NCBI GenBank assembly: GCA_963702765.1
Contig: CAVPEB010000014.1
Span: forward strand, 35,485-99,484
Origin: DATMNR01 sp963702765
GTDB taxonomy: Bacteria > Chloroflexota > Ktedonobacteria > Ktedonobacterales > Ktedonobacteraceae
DNA: 64,000 nt
Direction of reading: 5' to 3'
The notes under the pieces were generated by a model. The model was not told the DNA's origin. It made no database searches and was given only the letters and a program-made list of their open reading frames with translations. The position numbers and the translations under genes are program-made. Below, piece after piece: positions 56,181 through 64,000 of the stretch (the stretch's first letter is position 1; every line of letters starts with the position of its first letter).

Positions 56181-56241
56181 ACAGATGTGGCATCCATGTA
56201 GAACCGATTGACCAGGCATCATCACCCCGTTCGCAGGAATG

Positions 56242-57048
56242 CTATTTCTCTACAAAAGCCACTAGTCTGCAGAAAGCAGCCTCTCCCATGTTGAACTTGA
56301 AAGGGAAACAGCCAATCCACAGGCGCATATCAAGCACCTCGTCGATCATACCTCCAGCATTTTCAACATGGAAAACGCCATGTGGGAACAATTGGTAATG
56401 CATGAGCTGCAGATCATCCTCGGGCCAGATTTCGTCAAGAGGCCTGCCCAGTTTCTTGGCACATTTAGCAGCAAGATCGGAACGTACTATACGCAGTACC
56501 GTATTCATCGGGTGATCCATCGAACTGGCATCAATGGCAAACCACGAAATCTGGCGTTTTAGCGTCCAATCGACAAACTCATGTGTAGGGCCAGGATGCA
56601 TATTGAAATAGCGAATTTCGTTTGGTTCGCATACACCATACCAGTTACTTTGATAATGCTTGTGATAGCCAGTATGCACCACCACAATATCACCAGGTTC
56701 GATACGGATACCAGTTTTGCGCTCCCAGGCTTCGAAGTGCTCCGAGGTATAAATCTCGTAATCACCAATACCCATTGCTTCCAGGTCAACTACGACGCCC
56801 GGCCCCACCAGTTTGTCTAAGGGAATGCTGCCAATGTCTTGCCCGTTGGTGATAAAGTGAAGAGGCGCGTCAAGATGGGTACCAACATGCAATGTTGATG
56901 AAATAAATTGTCCTCCCACTTTTTCAAAAGCGGGACGCTTGATCCACTTGACGGTAGGCCCCTCGTAGGTCGCAAAGGATGGGGTGTTCACATCCCAGTT
57001 CTGCGACAGATCAACCACACGCATGTTACTCAGATCGATGGGTTTCAT
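56242..57048 (-). CDS. Cyclase family protein (metal-dependent hydrolase, kynurenine-formamidase-like)
   Basis: This 268-residue protein carries the cyclase/KynB-fold signature STLHVGTHLDAPLHF (HxGTHxDxPxH, the metal site, residues ~52-66). It also has VVVDLEAMG, EPGDIVVVHTGYHKHY and WFAIDASSMDHPMN, the segment with a later metal or substrate ligand. Members hydrolyse formamides or cyclic amides, so substrate cannot be assigned. An AAGGAGGG site precedes the ATG. It is flanked by repeats on both sides and appears monocistronic. Confidence 0.85.
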   Translation of the reverse strand: MKPIDLSNMRVVDLSQNWDVNTPSFATYEGPTVKWIKRPAFEKVGGQFISSTLHVGTHLDAPLHFITNGQDIGSIPLDKLVGPGVVVDLEAMGIGDYEIYTSEHFEAWERKTGIRIEPGDIVVVHTGYHKHYQSNWYGVCEPNEIRYFNMHPGPTHEFVDWTLKRQISWFAIDASSMDHPMNTVLRIVRSDLAAKCAKKLGRPLDEIWPEDDLQLMHYQLFPHGVFHVENAGGMIDEVLDMRLWIGCFPFKFNMGEAAFCRLVAFVEK

Positions 57049-57063
57049 GGTTTTTCCCTCCTT

Positions 57064-57158
57064 CTTAAGGGCGACCGCGAGGATCGCCCCTACATTGATT
57101 TGTTCAAACGAAATGCTGGCTCCATATATAGTAAGGGCGACCCGTGCGGTCGCCCTGC
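57064..57158. repeat. Two GGGCGACC hairpin repeats
   Basis: GGGCGACCGCGAGGATCGCC (57067-57086) and GGGCGACCCGTGCGGTCGCC (57135-57154) are self-complementary units, the first followed by CCTACA. Related units occur at ~59581-59600 and ~59706-59722. They are REP-like elements between two co-directional genes and could form terminating hairpins. Confidence 0.6.
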
Positions 57159-57171
57159 GAAAGAATTATGC

Positions 57172-58824
57172 TTAATTGCCTTTATTTTCGACTGCACCAA
57201 GAATAATCTGGTCGATCAATTGCTCCACAGGAGCGCGATCGTCGGTAAAATATACAGTGCGAGAATGTTCTTCGCGTATATTACCGTACAAAATACTTTC
57301 CCGAGCCACATTCTGGAGCAGTGGATTTGTCAAATTACCGGTATTGATCATGAAATTGTTGAGCGAGGTTGGAGAGTTGGTGCCAATTACCATGCTGTTG
57401 GTAAAACGCGCTGTATCGATGATATAGACATTGGGAAAAACCGAGTGCATTGTTTCTGCCAACGCATTGACAAGCCGAAAATCCGAGTTTGTGCGTCCGG
57501 CATTAATCACAGTCACGCCCGTTGGAGAGAGATGATTACGTACCTCTTGAAAGAACTCCTTCGTAGTGAGTTGGAAAGGCACGTAAGGTTGCTGGTAGGC
57601 ATCGATGGCAACCACATCGAATTTCTGTGAACTCGTCTGTAAGAAGTAGCGTCCATCTTGTAAAACCACATGCAAGTTAGGTTCGTTCATATGAAAATAC
57701 TCTCGTCCCATATTGACGATGGTGTTATCGATCTCAACACCATCAATCGGAATTGGTCCATACGCGGCTGTAAATTCACGTACGGCGGTTCCACCTCCCA
57801 GCCCAATTATGGCAACCTTGCGAACCTGACTCGGCGTAAACGGCGGATTATTGAAGTACGGCGCGATCATGAAATAATCCCAGGGACCTCCCGTGAGAAT
57901 ACTGTTGGGATTGTAAATGGAATGAATACCTACACCCTCGTTCAAGATCAATTGTGTTTCGTCACCGACTTTAACGACCTGGATATAGTTGTAGACTGAC
58001 TCCCGTTCGGTGATCAGTACGCCTCCACCGTTGCTGCCATCGGCTGCTTTAATTGGTCCCTGGATGGTCAAAACCGAGAGCGCCATGGGGATCAAAAGCA
58101 GAATTGGGAGCAGACTGCTATTTATGCGTCGCCTGCGAGAACCAGGAGCATCAAAGCGCGTGCTTGCCAGGCCAACGATCGAGACGAGCAAGAGTGCAAC
58201 GGCGATGGTAAAGAAGGTGCGATAGGTGCCTATCGTCGGGATGAGGTAAAGCACAGGTAAAAACGTTCCAAGGATACTCCCGGCAGTAGAGATAGCATAG
58301 AGTTGACCAGCAGTGCGCCCAGACTTGCCCAGGCGCTCGATGCGCAGCCGAATAGCAAACGGCGAGACGCAACCCAGCAGGATCATCGGCACGGCAAAGA
58401 GCAGGATGACCGAGAGCAACGATCCGTAAAAGACGCCTACCGAATAGGAAGCAAAGGAACTCTGAGACCACTGGAGAATAGGTTTTGAGAGAAAAGGGAT
58501 CAGGCTGATCAAAAATGCAGCAATGATCGTAAGGGTATAGAGCACTTCGGGTCTTGGATAGCGGTCGGCCAGGCGCCCGCCGAGGTAATATCCAATCGTC
58601 AAATAGAGCAGAATCAGGCCAATCAGGTTCGCCCATACGAAGAGCGAGGTTCCAAAGTAAGGCGCGAGCAGTCGTGATGCAGAAAGTTCCACAGCCAGGG
58701 AACATGCTCCCGCGACAAAGACCAGTAAAATGAGCAGCCAGCCCTGAATATTGCGACCAGCAGTCTGGGCGACCGCGCCCTCCTCCTCTTGTGTCTTATT
58801 TGAACTGGGTGTGGTGGTGGACAT
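57172..58824 (-). CDS. Membrane protein fused to spermidine-synthase-like domain
   Basis: This 550-residue protein has about nine to ten membrane helices in residues ~30-280 (e.g. WLLILLVFVAGACSLAVELS; ANLIGLILLYLTIGYYLGG; LLSVILLFAVPMILLGCVSP). A soluble Rossmann methyltransferase-like domain follows (NEGVGIHSIYNP; KVAIIGLGGGTAVREF; VEIDNTIVNMGREYF; DGRYFLQTSSQKFDVVAIDAYQQPYVPF shown in parts). This is the fused transporter/spermidine-synthase family. The key GGGTAxREF loop and acidic residues are present, but polyamine synthesis is unproven for this group. Two hairpin repeats and the cyclase gene lie downstream. Confidence 0.82.
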   Translation of the reverse strand: MSTTTPSSNKTQEEEGAVAQTAGRNIQGWLLILLVFVAGACSLAVELSASRLLAPYFGTSLFVWANLIGLILLYLTIGYYLGGRLADRYPRPEVLYTLTIIAAFLISLIPFLSKPILQWSQSSFASYSVGVFYGSLLSVILLFAVPMILLGCVSPFAIRLRIERLGKSGRTAGQLYAISTAGSILGTFLPVLYLIPTIGTYRTFFTIAVALLLVSIVGLASTRFDAPGSRRRRINSSLLPILLLIPMALSVLTIQGPIKAADGSNGGGVLITERESVYNYIQVVKVGDETQLILNEGVGIHSIYNPNSILTGGPWDYFMIAPYFNNPPFTPSQVRKVAIIGLGGGTAVREFTAAYGPIPIDGVEIDNTIVNMGREYFHMNEPNLHVVLQDGRYFLQTSSQKFDVVAIDAYQQPYVPFQLTTKEFFQEVRNHLSPTGVTVINAGRTNSDFRLVNALAETMHSVFPNVYIIDTARFTNSMVIGTNSPTSLNNFMINTGNLTNPLLQNVARESILYGNIREEHSRTVYFTDDRAPVEQLIDQIILGAVENKGN

Positions 58825-59226
58825 AGCAAAACTCTCTTTCTACACCTCTGGAAAGTTTATGTTTTTAGAGGCCAGCGTATGATAGGCCCGTTTTGGTTTT
58901 TTGCTCTATTGGATATGCTATGTGCTGTGTTTCTCGTTTAGCATGCAGTATAGCATGTAGAGGGAATGTTATGCTAGCGGAAGTATGCTAATCTGTTGGT
59001 GCTTCGATATTCATAGATATTTCTCTCCGCAATGCAGATTGCTCGAATACTTGACACAAGAAAAGCTCAGAGGCGAGTGATCGACACCTTCCTCAACCAC
59101 TCGCAAAAAAAAGAGCGTCCTCACACGATATCAGGGTCAGGTCTGCGTGACGCGTCTACCTTCACACTCATGCTCGATCTTAAAACCCGATGTTTCTTTT
59201 CAGCTTGAGAGCAGCAATCCTTTCTA

Positions 59227-59308
59227 CCCAATTAGCGTCAAGTTAGCACGTTGTGCGAGGTTGTGGCTGTGTAACTTGACGCTAATTGGGCATCCGCGAG
59301 GGATGCCC
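59227..59308. mobile_element. Inverted-repeat element with 19-bp arms plus adjoining hairpin
   Basis: CCCAATTAGCGTCAAGTTA (59227-59245) and its exact reverse complement (59272-59290) flank 26 bases. The right arm runs directly into GGGCATCC-GCGA-GGGATGCCC (59288-59308), another perfect hairpin followed by CCTACA. A diverged half copy lies at about 59485-59515. It has no coding capacity and a MITE-like form. Confidence 0.6.
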
Positions 59309-59578
59309 CTACATTTTCGTCGACTCCCCGTCTCTATTGTTCTCTTTTTTGTGAAGGGTTATATTGTTTATTGATTATACCGCTCAAATACCGCTCAAAA
59401 TAAGCGATACTTTTTGGGCGAGCTTTTGGAGGGGTGGGTAAGGGGAATCGATGTGTGTATCCAGCAAGGAATCCACGAGGGATGCCCAATAAGCGTCACG
59501 TTAGCGTGTTGTGCGGCGAAACGCCCCACCCCGAGGGCGACCACGTCCTACCCGAGAGACACTGACCACTCCACCCCA

Positions 59579-59726
59579 CCCCGAGGGCGACCGCAAGGGT
59601 CCCATCCCCTCATCCTCACTGCCCACGCCCTTACAAAGACGACGAGGAGTGAGTAGCACCGTATCTTTGTAAGGGCGGTATAGGGATTGTGGGGCGGTGG
59701 TGGGACCCTTGCGGTCGCCCTCGGGG
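59579..59726. mobile_element. Nested inverted-repeat element (MITE-like)
   Basis: Outer arms of 26 bases (59579-59604 and 59701-59726) are perfect inverted repeats. Inner arms of 14 bases, CGCCCTTACAAAGA (59626-59639) and its complement (59664-59677), are nested inside. A copy of the TAACTTGAC-x-x-x-AATTG arm of the neighbouring element begins at ~59737, inside the last codons of the RHS gene. It is non-autonomous and about 148 bases long. Confidence 0.65.
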
Positions 59727-59736
59727 TTGTGGCTGC

Positions 59737-62700
59737 TTAACTTGACACCAATTGAGCAGTAATCCGTGACAAGTTCTTCAAGAGTTGTGGATTGTTCACA
59801 ATATCTCGTATTGTGATGTTGTCTGTTGGGTCTCCGTTCCCGCTTACCGGTCCCACAGCGCAATTATGAACGATCCATTCTCCCTCGCCGACAGTGAATG
59901 TGTGATCCTGCGCGATTTCCAGGTTATACATCATCATGCTGCCAGGAATAGCTTTCAATCTGGTGATGGTTCCAGTGCTGCCAGCAGCTTGTATCACATG
60001 CATCCCAACGTGGAGTTGGGAGACAGGAACAAAGCCTTGTTCTACCGTAAGAAATGGGTGTTTCTGGTTGGTATGGATCACCTCGCTGCTCTTGTGGGAA
60101 GCTTTCCCATTTTTTGCAGGTATCGTAGAGGCAATGGTCACATCAACGAGATCGTGATCATGGTTGATCCAGACATGCACAATCGGTTCGAGTTCCATCT
60201 TATGTTTCTTTGGGTTATAGGCCCAGACTCGCTCGCCTGGATGGAGTAAGTTTATAGCTTTCTTGCCCTGTGCCGTAGCGACTTTTGTCGGAGCAGCGAA
60301 GCTTAAAGATAAGGAGCCACATGGCATACCCAGTGGATTCGTCGCATCATCAGAAGATGTTGGCCCTGTCAAAGCATGCCAAATTTTCTGAAACCAATCC
60401 CAGGGTGAGCTGGAGGATTGTTGTACGGCTTGTGAGGGCTTAATACGAGCCTTCGGAGGCAAGTAGGTGGAAATGTGCTGGGATTGGCCTGGTCCAAAGT
60501 CTCCGCCAAAGCCGCCTGCAGGCGCATTCTGGCACGCTGCCGAGTTCGCATTCTGCATGCATGCATTGCCGATACCACCATCGATGAGCATCTGGCCAGT
60601 TGGATCAGTCTTCGTCTCAGGATTTCCCCCCCACATACGCATACGGGTTCATGCCTTGCATGTTCCCTTGTTTGACATCTGCCGAGAGGAACACCCCTGC
60701 CACCTGGTCAAAATAACGGGACATATAGTAATCCAGATGGGTCAGGCTATCATTGTCCTGCCCGGTAAAGCCTTTGGGCGTGTTAAAGTTGCCCTGCACA
60801 TCCCGCATGTTGCCGTAGGGACCAAACACCGGGTTGCCCGCGATGGCCGCGCTCTTGTCGGTGTTGCTCAAGGAGACCAGCACACTGCCCAATGTATCGG
60901 TCAGGTAGAAGCCGGTGGTGTTGGAACTGGTGTCCAGACTGCCCAGTAATCTGCCTGCCAACGAGTAGTAGTACAGGTCGCTGGTGTGACTGCCATTGGC
61001 GGCGTAGGTGTGCTGCTCCAACCCGAAGGCGTAGACGCGCATGGTGGTGGTCGTGCGACGCAGGACACGGTTGCCGGAGGCGTCGTAGACGTAGAGATCC
61101 TTGTTGGCTGAGCCTGCATTCCAACTCACGAAATGGTCCAACAGGTCGTAGGTCAGCGTGGCGGTGGTGCTACTGTAGGTGCGGCTGGTAACGTTGCCCC
61201 AGTTGTCGTAGCTGCTGCCGTACACCTGCCCGGATTTGCTCGAACAGGTCGAGCCGGTGGCATACATGCCGGTCAGTCCATGCGGCATGCTGCTACTGCT
61301 GCCACAGTAGAGATACTGTTCCTGGGTACTGCCTCCGTTGAGCGGTCCCTGCCAGAGCTGCCCGAGATGCGTGTAGACGAAGGCGTTGCTGTAGCTGGCT
61401 CCGCTCAAGCTGTTGGAGAGCGTGGCGCTGCCACAGGTGCCATTGCCCGCTCCTGGCTGGCTGCCTGAGTTGCCTGCCCAAACGAGACGGTTCTGTTCGT
61501 CGTAGCAGAAGTTCTGGCTCTCTGAGCCGCCTGAGCCGCTTTTGCCTGGCACGGCAGCCTGGGTGGTGGCGAGGCTGGTGACGTTGCTGGCCGGGTCGTA
61601 GGCCAGGGTTTGCGAAAAGACGGCGCCACTGGTGCCACTGCCACTCTGCCAGGTGGCACTGGCACTGGTGGGACGGATATTCGCGTCGTAGCCGAACTGC
61701 TCGGAGGCCAGCGGGTTGCCCAGCGAGGTCTGGAAGTTGATGGTATCAACCTGCGCGCGGGCATTGTAGATCAGGGTGGCCAGGTTGGCAGATGTGGCAT
61801 TGGCCTGGTTACTCAGTCCGGTGATGACACCGGTCGTGGTGTCATAGATCTGGGTGGTGTTGTACCCTTGCCCGCTGGGAGTGGTACTGGTGGCGGTGGT
61901 GGCCAGTTGGTCAGCATCGTTGTATTCGTACTGTGCCAGGTAGCTGGGTAAGCTGGTGGTGATGCCCCAACTACTCGGGAGGGTGCCAAATTGCATCTGT
62001 TCGGCTGAGAGCCTGCCACGGGCGTCGTGCTCGTATGATTCGGTGGTAGTGACGGTATCGCCACCGGGTGTGCCTGTCAGGTACGTGTTGGAGAGGCTCT
62101 GGGTCAACTCTCCTTTGGGGTAGTCGGTGGTGCCTGAGACGGTCAGCTTGTTAGTATCATAGGTGTTTTGGACGTAGATGTTGCCTGCGCTACAGGCGCC
62201 GGTGGCGTTGATGGTGGGTGTGGCGTCCTGCACGCAACCGACGCGTCCTAAGAGGTCGTAGTTGTAGCCGATGGTACGTGAGCCGGAGACGTCGGTCAGG
62301 ACGTTGCCGTTGGCATCGAGGGTGTAATTGTGCGTGCCGCGATCAGGATCGACGACCTGTGTCAGCCGTCCCAGGTCGTCGTACTGCGCGGTGGTGGTGA
62401 CACTGGTGATGGTCTGGCCTGTTTGGGGCGCTTTATCATCGACTTTGACGGAAGTGGGTTCGTTGAGCACGTTGTATTGCATGGTCTTTTGTTCGTTGAG
62501 CGTGAGGGTGCCTCCATACAGACCACTGTCAAACTGCTGGTAGACGCTGCGACCCAGGGCATCGTTGTAGCTGATACTGACGTGTTTGTTGGGGTCGATA
62601 CTCGTGATGCTGGCATAGGTGTTGATATCTCCACTGACGGTGCCTGTGGCGTAATTGGTACATGCGGTATAATTGCCAGTCAGAGTCGCGGAACAGGCGA

Positions 62701-63942
62701 TGCCCGGCTCCTGGCTGGACCCAAAGAGCGGGTCCTGTGCTGCAATGGCTCTGCCTAAGGCGTCGTAGAAGGTCACGGTGCCGCCTGGTGCGACGCCTTG
62801 ATAGTCTTTGACGCCGTTGGGGTCAACCCAGCCGCTGCCATGGGTCACTTCAAAGGGCACGCTCTGCCAGACGGAGTGCGCCTGGTCGTTGTACGTGGTG
62901 ATGACCAGGGTGTCATAGCCTGAACCTGGCCCGGGCGTGCGCGTCTCGACGGCTCTGCCCAGGCTGTCGAAGAAGGTGCTGGACTGCACGGTGCTGTACA
63001 GGTACGATTTACTATCGGCTTCATAGCAGGGCAGGGTGCTGCTACTGGTGCAACTGGAGTTAGTCTTGGACAGAGTGGTGTAGCCGCCGCTATGCAGGGG
63101 CAGTTTGAGCTGCACGGCTGGATTGCCGCTGGAGTCGTAGCTGTAGCTGGTGCTGGTCGTCTGACCGTTGACATCGGTGGAGTTGGTGGGTAATGCGCCC
63201 TGGGTATAGTCATAGCTCACACTGCTGGACCAGGTCAAGGCATTGGTCATCGTGGCGGGCTGGGCGTTGTAGCTGTCATAGGCTGTGCAGGCCGTATAGT
63301 GGCTCTGGCTCCAGCCTGCGCCAATGATGTACGGAGCAGTCGAGAGCGTACAGCCGTTGCTTGCGTACAGGGAGCTGTTCGCGGCAGCTACTCCATCCAC
63401 GCTGGCGACGGCATTGCCATAGGCGTCATAGCCCTGGTAGCTGGTGGTGAGGACTGTGCCACGCGTGGGGGTGCAGGCCCCGCTACTGTAGGTCTTGACG
63501 GTGGTGGGCCACCCGGCTGAGGGAGTTTGTGTCCCCGAGGGCGCTCCTTCGTCGTAGGTGCTATCCTGGCACTGCCAGATATGACTCGTGTTATCGGTGC
63601 TATCGCTGTGCGTCACGTTGTTGATGGAGTAGTAGGTCCACCCTCCTGACGTCGTCTGGTCGTTGAACGTATACGCCCAGTTTTTATTGAGCGGGTAGAG
63701 ATTCGTCGGGAGGTTCGAGCCGCTGACCTGGTCTTGCTGGAGCACGTGGTACCCGCCACTGGCTACAAGCCCATATTCGAGGGAATAATCGTCGTAGGTA
63801 TAGGTGTGTTGGACCATGGGCGCGCTGCTACTGTTGCTGCCCTCGTAATCAATGGCCTGGGTGTCGACAACGACCTGCTCGCAGGCGGGATAGGTGACGG
63901 TGGTGCTGCGGCACGCATTCGAGGGAAGAAGACAGCATTATG
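59737..63942 (-). pseudogene. RHS/YD-repeat protein with C-terminal Hint domain; N-terminally truncated and frameshifted
   Basis: The minus-strand frame is open from just after a TAA near 63942, with the first ATG at 63817. It encodes ~1060 residues of YD-type repeats (YDALGRAIAAQDPLFG, YDDLGRLTQVVDPDRGTHNY, YDASGNRVLRRTTTTM) and an RHS core end (YYMSRYFDQVAGVFLSADVK). A run of seven C at 60627-60633 breaks the frame; one base fewer restores NPYAYVGGNPETKTDPTGQ. A Hint self-cleaving domain follows (KVATAQGKKAINLLHPGERV; VIHTNQKHPFLT; TFTVGEGEWIVHNC). Only ~40 residues come after the Hint domain, ending inside repeat DNA. The N-terminal secretion region is missing. Confidence 0.85.
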
Positions 63943-64000
63943 CTAACGAAAGAAAGTTTATACTTAATCAGTACAGAACCAGTTTGAAGAGATCCCTACC
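63943..64000. other. Right-edge sequence upstream of the truncated RHS gene
   Basis: Homology to the decayed RHS copy stops at about 63920, where the matching position in the other copy is ~8547. The last ~75 bases are unrelated AT-rich DNA, probably the end of another element or the junction of the deletion that removed the RHS N-terminus. Confidence 0.4.

Larger units (their letters stand above)
58825..59736. other. 912-base non-coding region rich in inverted repeats
   Basis: No credible gene is seen. The first ~390 bases are AT-rich and unstructured apart from repeated TAGCATG-type words near 58940-58990. From 59227 it is packed with inverted-repeat elements, listed separately, which run right up to and appear to cut the end of the RHS gene. 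Confidence 0.7.

Noticed and set aside
1..64000. rRNA and tRNA genes
   Set aside because: No rRNA core sequence or tRNA cloverleaf with a TTC-x-A-x-x-C arm was recognised in the intergenic regions; very short or odd tRNAs could have been missed.

Overview
The window looks like chromosomal DNA from a Ktedonobacteria-type Chloroflexota bacterium. This is inferred from gene content, not from a search. The signs are many large RHS/YD-repeat and zinc-ribbon/Ig-like surface proteins, a CtaA-CtaB fusion, caa3-oxidase assembly genes, a NurA-Rad50 pair, and abundant short palindromic and CHPERSEGS-type intergenic repeats.

Layout. 1-5419: 5' part of a primary-type sigma factor, a DedA membrane protein, a frameshifted small membrane protein, dut, a J-domain protein, a 7-blade WD40 protein (frameshifted), a MogA/MoaB enzyme and a CpXC protein. 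5437-11170: a badly decayed RHS-family gene on the minus strand. It contains a stretch (9825-10282) with no C at all on the + strand, followed by a nearly C-free stretch (10328-10670). 11550-17882: a four-helix membrane protein, NurA, a Rad50/SbcC-like ATPase and CtaG. 18144-24335: a secreted beta-propeller protein, heme A/O synthase fusion, Sco1 and a COX-IV/BON fusion.

24404-37730 is one minus-strand dcw (division and cell wall) cluster: mraZ, rsmH, an ftsL-like gene, an ftsI-type PBP, ftsW, murG, murC, murB, ftsQ, ftsA, ftsZ. It starts behind a 10-bp-phased array of GTGGG boxes (the MraZ operator) and ends at a bidirectional terminator. A cluster of DnaA-box-like sites lies just upstream. 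mraY, murD, murE and murF are absent from it.

38245-45000: two membrane-anchored zinc-ribbon/Ig-repeat proteins, a ferredoxin-like protein and a third zinc-ribbon membrane protein. 45256-49948: a small protein, proline dehydrogenase, an NlpC/P60 peptidase, a gamma-carbonic-anhydrase-like protein, CopD-like and CopC-like proteins. 50188-58824: a frameshifted membrane protein, an ABC-2 exporter, NAD synthetase (frameshifted), a small membrane protein, a cyclase-family hydrolase and a spermidine-synthase-like membrane protein. 58825-59736 is non-coding and rich in nested inverted repeats. 59737-63942 is a second, far better preserved RHS gene with a C-terminal Hint domain.

The most unusual signal is the directional loss of cytosine from the + strand (guanine from the coding strand) in the decayed RHS copy. 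Against the preserved copy, most substitutions counted in one aligned stretch hit C, and they go to A, T and G, so plain deamination does not explain them. Separately, at least eleven single-base frameshifts interrupt otherwise well-conserved genes, several at homopolymers. This suggests residual sequencing indels and calls for caution about gene breakage.
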